Below are positions 25,285 to 33,971 of a stretch of 45,517 bases of DNA, one piece after another. The notes under the pieces are model-generated. The model did not search any database and was not told the DNA's origin. It worked only from the letters and a program-made list of their open reading frames with translations. Source of the DNA: Myxococcales bacterium. Lineage in GTDB: Bacteria > Myxococcota_A > Polyangia > Polyangiales > Polyangiaceae. Each line of letters opens with the position of its first letter. Positions within the stretch are counted from its first letter, which is position 1. The stretch is taken from contig PLYU01000366.1 in NCBI GenBank assembly GCA_003153495.1, positions 1 to 45,517 of the forward strand, written 5' to 3'. The position numbers were made by a program, and so were the translations under genes.

Positions 25285-26253
25285 ATGCGCTTCGTCTACG
25301 TGATGGACCCGATGGATCGGGTACTCCCCGACAAGGACACGACCTTCGCGTTCCAGCGGGCGGCGCAGCGGCGCGGTCACGTGTCGCTTCATTGCCAGCC
25401 GCGCGACGTCTACATGCAGGACGGAGACGTCTGGGCGCGCGTGCGCGACGTCCGCGTGAGCGACGCGGGGCCGCACTTCGTCTACGGGGCACCAGAGGAC
25501 GTGCGCCTCGCCGACCTGGAATGCGTGTTCATCCGCAAGGACCCGCCCTTCGACGCCGAGTACCTCTACATCACGCTCATGCTCGAGAAGCTGCGCGGGC
25601 GCACGCTCGTCGTCAACGACCCGCGCGGGCTGCGCGACGCGAACGAGAAGCTCTATACGCTCCACTTCGCGCGACACATGCCGCGCACTCTCGTGACCAC
25701 CAACCGCGAGCGGATCCACCGCTTCATTGCCGAGCTCGGCGCGGCGGTGATCAAGCCCCTCGACGGCGCGGGCGGCGCCGGCGTGATGACGGTGTCGAAG
25801 GCGGACCGGAACACGCGGTCCATCGTGGACTACATGACGGGCGAAGGGGCTCGCCACACGATGGTGCAAGAGTACTTGCCCGCGGTCCGCGCCGGCGACA
25901 AGCGAGTCCTCTTGCTGGAGGGGGAGGTCCTCGGCGCCATCAACCGCGTCGCGCGCGACGACGACGTGCGGTCCAATATCCACGCCGGCGGTCGCGTCGA
26001 GCCGTGCATCGTGACCGCCGAGGAGCGCGCGGTCGTGGCGGACATGGTCCCGCGGCTCGCCGCCGACGGTCTGGTCTTCGTCGGCCTGGACTTCATCGGT
26101 GGCCGGCTGACCGAGGTGAACGTGACCTCCCCGACCGGCATCCAGGAGCTGAGCCGTCACGAGGGGCGGGACATGGCCGAGATCGTGATCGCCTGGGTCG
26201 AGCGCCGTGCGGCGGAGTTCCGTCCGGTGCTCGGAAGCCTCCGCCCGGCGTGA
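25285..26253 (+). CDS. gshB: Glutathione synthetase
   Basis: ATP-grasp ligase joining gamma-glutamylcysteine and glycine to give glutathione in the cytosol. The 322-aa protein has the prokaryotic GSH-S N-terminal domain (RFVYVMDPMDRVLPDKDTTF, FIRKDPPFDAEYLYITLMLE, VVNDPRGLRDANEKL) and the ATP-grasp core (AAVIKPLDGAGGAGVMTV, TMVQEYLPAVRAGDKRVLLL, FVGLDFIGGRLTEVNVTSPT GI with metal-binding Glu and Asn). Length is that of bacterial GshB. It follows the sigma/anti-sigma pair by 41 bp, so it may be part of their regulon; no gshA is in the window. Confidence 0.95.
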   Translation: MRFVYVMDPMDRVLPDKDTTFAFQRAAQRRGHVSLHCQPRDVYMQDGDVWARVRDVRVSDAGPHFVYGAPEDVRLADLECVFIRKDPPFDAEYLYITLMLEKLRGRTLVVNDPRGLRDANEKLYTLHFARHMPRTLVTTNRERIHRFIAELGAAVIKPLDGAGGAGVMTVSKADRNTRSIVDYMTGEGARHTMVQEYLPAVRAGDKRVLLLEGEVLGAINRVARDDDVRSNIHAGGRVEPCIVTAEERAVVADMVPRLAADGLVFVGLDFIGGRLTEVNVTSPTGIQELSRHEGRDMAEIVIAWVERRAAEFRPVLGSLRPA

Positions 26254-26262
26254 CCGACACGC

Positions 26263-27222
26263 ATGTCGATCACCGTGATCGTGCGGTCGGCGGCGGGCGC
26301 TGACCTTCGGCTGACCTTCGACGGGACGCAGCGCGTCGTGATCGGGCGCGGCTCGGGCAGCGACGTTCGGCTGCCCGACGCGAGCGTCAGCCATCGTCAC
26401 GCGAGCCTGGAGGCGCGGGGGGCAGACTTCGTCCTCCTGGACGATGGAAGCACCAACGGCACCTTCGTGGGCGACGTCCGCATCGCACCACGCACTTCCC
26501 GCATCGTCCGCTCCGGAGATGTGGTGCGAGTCGGTCGCGTCCGGCTGGGCCTTCAGATCGACGGAAGCCCTGTCACCCGCGACCTCGCTGCCGCGACGCG
26601 GGAGGTGGCCCTCGAGCTCGTGTCGCGCGCCATGGCCGCGCTGGGCGCCGACGTGACGGTCAAGGTGCACGTCGTCGAGGGCCGCGACCAGGGCGCGACG
26701 CTGTCGCTCGCGGAGGAGGGGCGCGCGTACGTCGTCGGGCGCGCGCCGCACTGCGACCTGCCGTTGGCCGACGCCGACGTCTCCCGCGAGCACGTCCGGA
26801 TCTTCCGCAAGGGCGGCGCCGTATTCCTGCGCGCTCTCGGCGCGAAGAACGGCACGCTGCTGGGCGACGGACGCGCTCCGGAAGACCGCGAGGTGACCTG
26901 GCGTCCGGCGCAGATGATGAAGGTCGGGCAGACCGTGCTCGCGCTACAGCAGCCGATCAGCGACGCCCTCGCAGACATCGAGACGGCGGCCGACGAGGTG
27001 ATGGGGGCCGGAGAGAGCGCCCTCCCGGCCGCGCCCCCGTCGGGGGCGCCGGCTCCTTCGCCTCCAGTCTCCCAGCTCGCGGCGCCAGCTGCCCCCGTGG
27101 CGCGGCCCCAGCCGGCCAGGAGACCGTCGCGCTGGTCGCTCGCCGACATCGTGGTCATGACGGCTGCCGTGACCATCCTCGCGCTCAGCCTCGCGGGGCT
27201 CGTGTGGCTCCTGCGCGGGTAA
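26263..27222 (+). CDS. Membrane-anchored protein with two FHA domains
   Basis: A 319-aa phosphothreonine-reading protein. FHA 1 (about residues 8-95) shows VVIGRGSGSDVRLPDASVSH with RHASLEARG and DDGSTNGTFV; FHA 2 (about 130-225) shows YVVGRAPHCDLPLADADVSR with EHVRIFRKG and GAKNGTLLGD. Both keep the GR, SxxH/REH and NGT residues needed for phosphopeptide binding. A Pro/Ala-rich linker leads to a C-terminal membrane helix (about 297-316, VVMTAAVTILALSLAGLVWL). It lies back to back with the Ser/Thr kinase gene ending at 27224 and may read its phosphorylation. Confidence 0.92.
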   Translation: MSITVIVRSAAGADLRLTFDGTQRVVIGRGSGSDVRLPDASVSHRHASLEARGADFVLLDDGSTNGTFVGDVRIAPRTSRIVRSGDVVRVGRVRLGLQIDGSPVTRDLAAATREVALELVSRAMAALGADVTVKVHVVEGRDQGATLSLAEEGRAYVVGRAPHCDLPLADADVSREHVRIFRKGGAVFLRALGAKNGTLLGDGRAPEDREVTWRPAQMMKVGQTVLALQQPISDALADIETAADEVMGAGESALPAAPPSGAPAPSPPVSQLAAPAAPVARPQPARRPSRWSLADIVVMTAAVTILALSLAGLVWLLRG

Positions 27223-27223
27223 T

Positions 27224-29080
27224 CTAGTGGTCGCGCTCATCGGCGGCGTCATTGGCCGCCGGCCCGGTCACGGTATTGGCGTTCTGGTCCCACTTGGGCC
27301 GCCTCGTCCCGCCTGGCCGGCGCCCGATGCCCGGCGGATACGAGGACGGAAGCCCGTCGAGCGGGACGGCCGCGAGAAGCTGCTCCAGCTGCGCCGCACC
27401 CTTGGGCCTCTCGTTGAGGCGCTTCTTGAGGCACTGCATGACCGCCGCGTCCAGCGCCTCCGGGATCGGAAGGTCCGGCCTTCGCACGCGCATCGGCACG
27501 GGGATCTGCCGCTGGTGCAGGTCGAGGAGCTCCCGACGGCTCTGGGCCACGATGGGCAGCTCGCCGGTGAGCGCCTCGTACATCATGACCCCGAGGGCGT
27601 AGATGTCCGTGCGCTGCTCGACCTGCGCCCCGATGCACTGCTCGGGAGCCATGTACTCCGGCGTTCCCAGCGTGTATCCGGTCTGCGTCAGCGACTCTGC
27701 GCTCGCCAGCTTGCCCATGCCGAAGTCGAGCACCTTCGCGACGCCGTCGTCGCAGAGGAAGATGTTGCCCGGCTTCAGGTCCCGGTGCACGACTCCCTTC
27801 TTGTGGGCGGCTTCCAGCGCCCCGCAGACGTGGATGAAGATGCGTGTCGCGGCGACGGGTGTGAGCAGACCGTCGCGCCCCAGCTTGTCGGCCAGGGAGC
27901 GCCCGACGAGCCGCTCCATGACGACGTAGATGCTGCCGTCGGGCATCTCGTCGAGGTCGAGCACGCGGACGACGTTCGGGTGCTCGACGTGCACCTGGAT
28001 GTAGGCTTCGCGACGCAGCCGCGCAATCTCTCCGCCGTCTCTCGCCGCCGCACCTCGAAGCACCTTGACCGCTACCTCGTGGCCGAGGGCGATGTGCTCC
28101 GCCGCGTAGACGACCCCGATTCCGCCGGAGCCGATCTTCCGCCCGATCCGGTACTTGCCGCCGAGCACCGATCCGGTGAGGTCCCCCGGCGTCGCCCCCC
28201 CGTCTCCCCGGAGCTCCAGGCCCCGCTCGAGCGCCGCGATGCGGTTGCGCTCGAAGGCCCGCGCCGCCCGCTCGCTGCGCGAGCGATCCCATAGGATGCC
28301 GGCCCCGCCGCCGAGCGTCGCTCCGAGGCACGCGGCGAGGAGCCCGGCGAGGGGGCCCCCCGCGCCTGCCACGATGCCCCCGGACGCCGTGGCGCCCCCG
28401 ACGACGCCGAGGACGAGGCCTCGGCGCGAGCGCCGGTCTTCCCAGCGCACGGCGTACACGCAGGCATCCCCGCCCTTCGCGAGGCAAGCCTCGTGGGTGA
28501 TCTCCGCTTCGGGGAGCCCCCAGATTCGAGGCAGGCTGGCCAGCTCGCCGGCCCGCGCGTTGCAGAGCAGCTCCTCGCCGTCCGGGTCCGCGCGCTCCGC
28601 GTCCTCGCCGCCGTCGGCGCGGAGGCGATACGTCATCCGGACGCTCTCGTGAGCTCCGGGGCGCAGGCCCTTTCCCGGCTCGCCTTCCTCGATGTCCCAG
28701 GTCCCGATGCGAGTCACCTCCCGCGCGTTCTCGGCCAGGTACCGGTATGCGTCGACCGGGTGCTCGCCCGAGCGCAGCATGCGCACCAGAATCCCGAGCG
28801 CTTCGGAGTGGGTGACCCAGTCGCCGCGATGGCGAATGGCGTCGCGGCCCAGCAGGTCGGCGATCGCCCGAAGGGCGCGCTTGGCCGCGAGCTGACTCAC
28901 CCAGCCGGTCTCGTTGTCCACCGCCGCGGGATCGATGCCGGCGCCGACGAGGAGCTGCCGCACGAACCGCTCGCCCTTCTCCGTCCGGACCCGCAAGAGA
29001 TACGTCTTGAGGACCGACGCGCGCAGCTCCTCCTTGCCGCCCTGGCGCACGCTGCCTCGGGAGATCGACGGAACCGGCAC
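27224..29080 (-). CDS. Membrane Ser/Thr protein kinase with N-terminal sensor domain
   Basis: A 618-aa kinase. The N-terminal 190 residues (LLRVRTEKGERFVRQLLVGA and on) include a signature segment HEACLAKGGDACVYAVRWED, the C-x(n)-G-x2-C-xY-x-V type found in V4R/heme-NO-like sensor domains. A Gly/Ala-rich segment with probably two membrane helices follows (LVLGVVGGATASGGIVAGAG, LAGLLAACLGATLGGGAGIL). The kinase domain has KIGSGGIGVVYAAEHIALGH, the VAIK-type Lys in VAVKVL, HRDLKPGNIFL, DFGMGKL and GTPEYMAPEQ, so it should be active. Start is GTG at 29080; longer frames overlap the upstream oxidoreductase gene. Confidence 0.87.
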   Translation of the reverse strand: MPVPSISRGSVRQGGKEELRASVLKTYLLRVRTEKGERFVRQLLVGAGIDPAAVDNETGWVSQLAAKRALRAIADLLGRDAIRHRGDWVTHSEALGILVRMLRSGEHPVDAYRYLAENAREVTRIGTWDIEEGEPGKGLRPGAHESVRMTYRLRADGGEDAERADPDGEELLCNARAGELASLPRIWGLPEAEITHEACLAKGGDACVYAVRWEDRRSRRGLVLGVVGGATASGGIVAGAGGPLAGLLAACLGATLGGGAGILWDRSRSERAARAFERNRIAALERGLELRGDGGATPGDLTGSVLGGKYRIGRKIGSGGIGVVYAAEHIALGHEVAVKVLRGAAARDGGEIARLRREAYIQVHVEHPNVVRVLDLDEMPDGSIYVVMERLVGRSLADKLGRDGLLTPVAATRIFIHVCGALEAAHKKGVVHRDLKPGNIFLCDDGVAKVLDFGMGKLASAESLTQTGYTLGTPEYMAPEQCIGAQVEQRTDIYALGVMMYEALTGELPIVAQSRRELLDLHQRQIPVPMRVRRPDLPIPEALDAAVMQCLKKRLNERPKGAAQLEQLLAAVPLDGLPSSYPPGIGRRPGGTRRPKWDQNANTVTGPAANDAADERDH

Positions 29081-29133
29081 GCTGTCAGCGTACGCCTTGC
29101 GCCCGCTCTTGGGAAAGCTGCGGCGCCGCCCGG

Positions 29134-29853
29134 TCAGTGATTCGTGAGGACGTCCTCGCGGCGGATGCCCAGGCTCGGCGCCAGGTCTCGGAGCGCCTCC
29201 ACCATGGAGTCGGTCCCGACCGCGAAGAGCAGCGCGCCGCGCACGGGTCGCCGATTCCTTGCCGCGAGCCAGCGCAGGACGTCCTGGACGTAGCCCGGCG
29301 CATAGCGCGGACTGTCGCCCCGCTGGTTCTCCTGCGACAGGCAGACGGTCACTCCGACGCCGCTCTCCGACCACGCGTCGAGATCCTGCGTCAGGGACAC
29401 CTCACTCATCGTTCGCACGCCGATGAGAACCTCGGTGCGCGTCGCGTCTCCGTCCGCCATCCGGCGTCGCACGACCGGGCGTGCGGCCGCGACGCCTGTG
29501 CCGCCCAGCACGACGACGAGGGGGCGCCCGCGCGCCGACTCCATGGGGAAGCCCTCACCGATGGGCGCGGTGACCTCGACGTCGGCTCCGGGCGCGACGG
29601 CCAGCAGTACGTCCGAGGCGCCTCCTCCGTGACGCATGATGAGGTCCCAGGTCGTGCTTCCCGGCTCGTTCGCGAGCACGAAGTACCCGGTCTCCCCGCC
29701 GGCTCTCACCTCGACGTATTGACCGGGCGAGACGTACCCCGCGGCGACCTGCGCCCCGGGATCTACTCTGACGAGCGTCAGCCCGCCCCCGGTGTGCTCA
29801 CGGCCGACCAGACTGGCCGGGTGAAAGCGCTGCACTTCGACGGGCGACGTCAT
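29134..29853 (-). CDS. FNR-like flavin/NAD(P)H oxidoreductase domain protein
   Basis: A 239-aa protein of the ferredoxin-NADP reductase fold. An N-terminal beta-barrel (PGQYVEVRAGGETGYFVLAN) would bind flavin and the C-terminal half has the dinucleotide-binding loop VVVLGGTGVAAARPVVRRR and a final GTDSMVEALRDLAPSLGI with DVLTNH, as in FNR-like reductase subunits. No iron-sulfur cysteine cluster is seen. It lies 53 bp upstream of the kinase gene on the same strand. The electron partner is unknown. Confidence 0.78.
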   Translation of the reverse strand: MTSPVEVQRFHPASLVGREHTGGGLTLVRVDPGAQVAAGYVSPGQYVEVRAGGETGYFVLANEPGSTTWDLIMRHGGGASDVLLAVAPGADVEVTAPIGEGFPMESARGRPLVVVLGGTGVAAARPVVRRRMADGDATRTEVLIGVRTMSEVSLTQDLDAWSESGVGVTVCLSQENQRGDSPRYAPGYVQDVLRWLAARNRRPVRGALLFAVGTDSMVEALRDLAPSLGIRREDVLTNH

Positions 29854-29903
29854 GCGCGTGAATCACTACCGTAGTCGCCGGGCGGCGGGCTTGCGAGGGC
29901 GCG

Positions 29904-30794
29904 TCAGAGCCGTCCGGCCAGCGTGATCCCCGCGTAACCCGGCGCGATCACGGGCTCCACTCGCGCCCCACCCTGCCCGGGCGACGAGGACACATTCTCG
30001 ACGAAATGCCAGTAGAGCCCGCCGACGACGGCGGCGAGACCGACGCCGCCGACGATCACCCCGGCCGTCTCCAGTGTCCGGCCGTCGTTCCCCTGAGAGG
30101 CGACGTCCTGCGCGCAGAGACGGCGATCGGGGCAGCTCTTCGCTGCCGCCGACACATCTCCCACGCCGACGAGATACGACACGAGCCCCCCCACCACGGC
30201 AGCGCCGCCGACGCCTACGAGAATCCAGGGGACCGGACTCCTCGTGGCTGCAGACGGAGTCTCGACGGGGCCCGAAGGAACCGGTGCGACAGGCGGCGCC
30301 GACGCAGCCGCCGGCGCCGCCGTCGAGCCGGCCGGGGCCGGCGAGGTCACGGCCGGGGCAGGCAGGGCCGGCGCGGGCGGTGGCGGCTGCTCCCGAGAGA
30401 GCTGGTCGTTGAGGTTCTTGATGCGCCGCTCGACGACGTCGTGATCCGCCGCGCCGGGGGCCCGCCACATGTACTCCTGGAGCGCGCCTACTGCCGCGCC
30501 CTTGTCGCCCTTGCGCTCGTATGCAGTCGCGATGGCCGGCAGGATACCGTGGACGCTGCAATCAATCGAGTACGCATCCTTGAAGTAGCCGATCGCTTTG
30601 TCGTAGTTCGACTCATCGAGAAACTGCTTGCCGCTCAGGTACACCGTATGGGCGCGCTCGACGTTGGCCTTGCTCACCTTGGAGGCGTCGCACGGGGCTG
30701 GGTACTCGCTCGACGCCTGCTCGGCCCGGGCCGGCGCCGCCGCGATGACACCTGCCAGGGCGCCGATGAGAAGCAGTTTCCCGGTGGCTCGCAT
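29904..30794 (-). CDS. TPR-containing exported protein with C-terminal membrane helices
   Basis: A 296-aa envelope protein. A Sec signal peptide (KLLLIGALAGVIAAAPARAE) precedes two TPR-like units (AHTVYLSGKQFLDESNYDKA, IGYFKDAYSI and AIATAYERKGDKGAAVGALQ), then a Pro/Ala linker and two hydrophobic segments (WILVGVGGAAVVGGLVSYLV and AGVIVGGVGLAAVVGGLYWH). This arrangement is common in Myxococcota proteins of unknown role. The ATG at 30794 has little Shine-Dalgarno but is preceded by a palindrome and a TATGAT box. Confidence 0.83.
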   Translation of the reverse strand: MRATGKLLLIGALAGVIAAAPARAEQASSEYPAPCDASKVSKANVERAHTVYLSGKQFLDESNYDKAIGYFKDAYSIDCSVHGILPAIATAYERKGDKGAAVGALQEYMWRAPGAADHDVVERRIKNLNDQLSREQPPPPAPALPAPAVTSPAPAGSTAAPAAASAPPVAPVPSGPVETPSAATRSPVPWILVGVGGAAVVGGLVSYLVGVGDVSAAAKSCPDRRLCAQDVASQGNDGRTLETAGVIVGGVGLAAVVGGLYWHFVENVSSSPGQGGARVEPVIAPGYAGITLAGRL

Positions 30795-30798
30795 CGCT

Positions 30799-30824
30799 GT
30801 CCCCTGACAGGGGACCGTATCATA
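30799..30824 (-). promoter_or_regulatory. Palindrome plus -10 box upstream of the TPR gene
   Basis: GTCCCCTG-T-CAGGGGAC (30799-30815) is an 8-bp-arm palindrome ending five bases before the ATG, and TATGAT (30824-30819 on the minus strand) lies just upstream. This would place the palindrome over the transcript start, as an operator or a leader hairpin. No clear -35 is seen. Confidence 0.35.
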
Positions 30825-30903
30825 AGGGGTCCTGCGACAGCCCCAAAGTGGACCCTCGAGTTCGACGGCGGGAAGCGCAACGGGGCCCCTCCTCCGAGGC
30901 GGT

Positions 30904-31446
30904 TCAGGGGGTCGTTGCTCCGAGCATCGGACCGGGGCCCTCCCCGGCTGCGAGCGGTCCGTGCGGCATCTGCTCGCCGTGCTGCTTCCGCTGCTGCATC
31001 TCGTACTTGCTCGGGCACTTCGCCAGCACGCTCGTCGCCTCGAACGTGTCGTCCTGGTGCAGCTCGCCCTCGACGGTGACCCCGACGTCCGTATCGGGCA
31101 CGTCGCGGAAGGTGTCCGGCACCACGCATTGCGCGAAGCGCACGGGCAGCTCCGCGCCGTTCTTCTCGATGAGAAACCGGTACTCGCAGGGCTGATCCCT
31201 CTTCGCCAGCGACCCATGGACCAGATTGCCCTCGGCGCGTACCGGTCGACCCACGAACTTCGCTTTCTGCGCCAGCAGCTGATCCACCGGCTTCGAGTAG
31301 ATGGCCCTGTCCTGCATCCCGGTCAGCACGAGCGTGGCGATGGCGGCGGCGCCCATGGCCAGGGCCGTCGCGATCGCCAGCCCGACCCAGCGCCTGCGCG
31401 GAGGCTCGTCCCCCAAAGGAGGATGCGGGATCGGCTCGCCATCCAT
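30904..31446 (-). CDS. ccmE: Cytochrome c maturation protein CcmE, CxxxY type
   Basis: Periplasmic heme chaperone of System I cytochrome c maturation. The 180-aa protein has a short cytoplasmic N-terminus, one membrane anchor (about residues 20-42) and an OB-fold beta barrel (FVGRPVRAEGNLVHGSLAKR, VRFAQCVVPDTFRDVPDTDV, VTVEGELHQDDTFEATSVLA). The heme-attachment motif is CPSKY (Cys144, Tyr148), i.e. the CxxxY variant in place of the common HxxxY. ATG at 31446 is used; longer frames run into the promoter region. No other ccm gene is in the window. Confidence 0.88.
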   Translation of the reverse strand: MDGEPIPHPPLGDEPPRRRWVGLAIATALAMGAAAIATLVLTGMQDRAIYSKPVDQLLAQKAKFVGRPVRAEGNLVHGSLAKRDQPCEYRFLIEKNGAELPVRFAQCVVPDTFRDVPDTDVGVTVEGELHQDDTFEATSVLAKCPSKYEMQQRKQHGEQMPHGPLAAGEGPGPMLGATTP

Positions 31447-31615
31447 AGTTTCCGCAAGAAGCGTAGCGTCGCCGGCCGGCGCGTCAAATCGCGCCGCGCG
31501 CCCGCTAGTGAATCGCCCCTCCGGCGGTGTACACTGACGCGTAACCACTGGGCCGAGCGTCGGTCGACGGCCCGCGTTCGCGGCGGCACATCGCCGCGGG
31601 CGGCGTCCGCGAACG

Positions 31616-32197
31616 ATGACAGACGTTCTCTCCCTTCCCGTTCTCGTCCTCAATCGACACCTGGTGCCGGTGCAGGTGACGACCGTGAAGCGCGCCGTGG
31701 TGCTGCTCTACGGCGGCTCGGCCCTCGCCCTCGACGAGGGGGGCGACTCCTACGACTTCATGCTCTGGCGCGACCTGCCGTGCCGCCACCGGGACGACGC
31801 CATTCCGATCGTCGGTGGCGCCGTCCGGGTGCCGCGGGTCGTGCACCTCCTCCGGTACGATCGGACTCCGCGCGTCACCGTCCGCCTGACGCGACGCAAC
31901 CTGATGTTCCGCGACGCGCATCAGTGCCAGTACTGTGGCAAGCGACCCCCCGTGCGCGAGCTGAACATCGACCACGTCGTGCCCCGCTCCCGCGGGGGAG
32001 ACGATTCCTGGGAGAACCTCGTCACGGCCTGTCGCACCTGCAACTTGCACAAAGGATGGAAGACGCCGGAAGAGGCCGACATGCGCCTGGCGCGCCGGCC
32101 GTTTCGCCCGAAATGGACCATGACCGCGCAGCTTCTCCTCGGCAGTGGAGGCTGGAAGTTCAAGGAGTGGGAGCCGTTTCTCAAGGCGGCGAGCTGA
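31616..32197 (+). CDS. HNH endonuclease family protein
   Basis: A 193-aa protein with an N-terminal beta-rich domain (VLVLNRHLVPVQVTTVKRAV) and a C-terminal HNH nuclease: CQYCGKRPP, NIDHVVPRSRGGDDSWENLV, CRTCNLHKG. The two CxxC pairs hold zinc and the His-Asn-His set is complete. This architecture is widespread as a free-standing chromosomal gene in Myxococcota and Cyanobacteria, without a known restriction partner, and no methylase is next to it. It is divergent from ccmE; a TACACT box lies about 60 bases upstream. Confidence 0.92.
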   Translation: MTDVLSLPVLVLNRHLVPVQVTTVKRAVVLLYGGSALALDEGGDSYDFMLWRDLPCRHRDDAIPIVGGAVRVPRVVHLLRYDRTPRVTVRLTRRNLMFRDAHQCQYCGKRPPVRELNIDHVVPRSRGGDDSWENLVTACRTCNLHKGWKTPEEADMRLARRPFRPKWTMTAQLLLGSGGWKFKEWEPFLKAAS

Positions 32198-32212
32198 ATC
32201 CGGCCGGCAGCC

Positions 32213-33904
32213 TCAGTGCAGCTTGGTGAACCCGTTTCGTACGGTGCCGATGGGGTGGGGCGTATGGACCCCGTCGACGCGGCGCACGTCCCCGTCACTC
32301 GACTGCGGCGGCGCGACGAACGTATAGCCATCGCCGTCCGGGCGGGCGATCCCGTCCTCCTCTCGCACGTACCCCTCGGCGCGCGTGCCGTCGAGCGCGA
32401 CGGCCGTCACCCGGTGCCGGGCGCCGCTCTCCATCGGCGCCTCGAACCCGACGACGTCCGTTGCCGGATCGAGATCGCGAGCGTCCTGGTCGAACGATAC
32501 GTGGGTCGACATGAACGGAAGGGAAAGAACGACCTTCCGGGGCGAAGGCGGGGCGGCGACCGCCGGGGCGTTGCTTGCGAGTGCGGCGGGGCCTCTGACA
32601 ACGCCGATGCCCGCCTTGCGGTGACCCGCCACCACGGCGAGCGTGACGAACGTGCCGAGCGCCACGCCTGCAGCGACCGCGGCGACCGAGCGCCAGGGCA
32701 GGCGCCGCGACGCGAGCAATCCGATGCCCTCGTGCAGGCCCGTGCCGAGGAGGTAGCGGCCCGTGGGGGCAGGAGGGGCGAGCTCGGCCAGCAGCTGCCC
32801 CGTGGGCACGTCGGCGAGCGATACCTGACGAGCCGGCAATCCCGACTCGCGTAGCAGGTCGGCGAGGTCGCCTCCGCCGACCGTGGCGCGCACCTGCTCC
32901 TGCCGCAGTGCCATGCGGGCCCCGAACAGCGCTTCCATCAGCCGAGCGACGTCAGTGGCCGTTCCGACGTTCTCGGGGCCCGCGCCGCGCTCGATCGCCT
33001 GCAGGAAATCGAGCGCGGTGGCGTACCGTGTCTCGAGGTCTCGCGAGAGGGCGCGAGCGATCACCTCGTCGAGCGCACGAGGGATCTGCGCGCCTATCTG
33101 CCTGAGAGTCGGGATCGGGGCCCCCATCACTTCTTGCAGAACGTCCACTGCCTCCTCGCCGCGGAAGAGGCGCCGGCCTGCGAAGCACTCCCACAGCACG
33201 ACCGCCATCGAGAACACGTCGCTCTGCACGGTGCAGGTGCGCCGCTTGTCGATGCGCTCCGGGGCCAGGTAAGCAAGCTTCCCTTTGACCTCGTGAGTGC
33301 GCGTGGTCTGGATCCGGTCCTCTGCCTTGGCGATGCCGAAGTCCGTGATGTGCGAGCGGCCGTCGCACCCGATGAGGACGTTGTGCGGCGAGACGTCGCG
33401 GTGGACGATGTGCAGGGGTCGCCCGGTGTCGTCGGCGAGCTCGTGGGCAGCCTGGAGCCCCGACAGGGCGTCGAGCACGATGCGAACCGCGACGCGGACG
33501 TCGATCGCGCGGCCGATGGCCCCCAGCTCGCGACGCAGCTCGGCCAGCGAGGCGCCTTCGATGTAGTCCATCACGATGAAGGGCATCCCGCCCTCGAACC
33601 CGAGCTCCCTCACCTTGACGACGTTCGGGTGCTGGATCGCCGACGCGAGCCGGGCCTCGTCCACGAGCATCGTGAGGAACGTCGTGTCCTTCGAGAGGTG
33701 TCGGTGCGGTCGCTTTATGGCGACCAGCGGGGGCCCCTGCCGCTTGTCGGTCGCGCGGGCCAGGTGAACGGTTGCCATGCCGCCCGAGGCGAGCTCGATG
33801 AGCAGCTCGTACGGCCCCTGACGCTCCGGCCGCGGGGGCGGCGTCGGCGCCGGCTCGGGGACGGCGGCCGGGACGGGGGCGGGGGGCGCCGATGGAGACG
33901 ACAC
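32213..33904 (-). CDS. Ser/Thr protein kinase with membrane helix and beta-rich C-terminal domain
   Basis: A 563-aa kinase. A Pro-rich head is followed by the kinase domain: ELASGGMATVHLARATDKRQ, VAIKRPHRHL, HRDVSPHNVLIG (the myxobacterial variant of HRDLKPEN), DFGIAKAEDR, and AYLAPERIDKRRTCTVQSDV. After a helical region, one membrane helix (SVAAVAAGVALGTFVTLAVV) leads to a periplasmic beta-rich domain. GTG at 33904 is chosen; an ATG at 33973 would overlap the ATG of the divergent lipoprotein gene in a shared CATG. Its partners are unknown. Confidence 0.9.
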   Translation of the reverse strand: MSSPSAPPAPVPAAVPEPAPTPPPRPERQGPYELLIELASGGMATVHLARATDKRQGPPLVAIKRPHRHLSKDTTFLTMLVDEARLASAIQHPNVVKVRELGFEGGMPFIVMDYIEGASLAELRRELGAIGRAIDVRVAVRIVLDALSGLQAAHELADDTGRPLHIVHRDVSPHNVLIGCDGRSHITDFGIAKAEDRIQTTRTHEVKGKLAYLAPERIDKRRTCTVQSDVFSMAVVLWECFAGRRLFRGEEAVDVLQEVMGAPIPTLRQIGAQIPRALDEVIARALSRDLETRYATALDFLQAIERGAGPENVGTATDVARLMEALFGARMALRQEQVRATVGGGDLADLLRESGLPARQVSLADVPTGQLLAELAPPAPTGRYLLGTGLHEGIGLLASRRLPWRSVAAVAAGVALGTFVTLAVVAGHRKAGIGVVRGPAALASNAPAVAAPPSPRKVVLSLPFMSTHVSFDQDARDLDPATDVVGFEAPMESGARHRVTAVALDGTRAEGYVREEDGIARPDGDGYTFVAPPQSSDGDVRRVDGVHTPHPIGTVRNGFTKLH

Positions 33905-33958
33905 GGCACATCCAGGGTAACCTCGCGGCCGCTCCTGCGTCGAGGCGCCGACTTGAGG

Positions 33959-33964
33959 TACCGT
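33959..33964 (+). promoter_or_regulatory. -10-like TACCGT, possible leaderless start
   Basis: TACCGT is followed by seven bases and the ATG of the AgmX/PglI-domain gene, with no Shine-Dalgarno between them. Suggestive only. Confidence 0.28.
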
Positions 33965-33971
33965 AGGGCCC

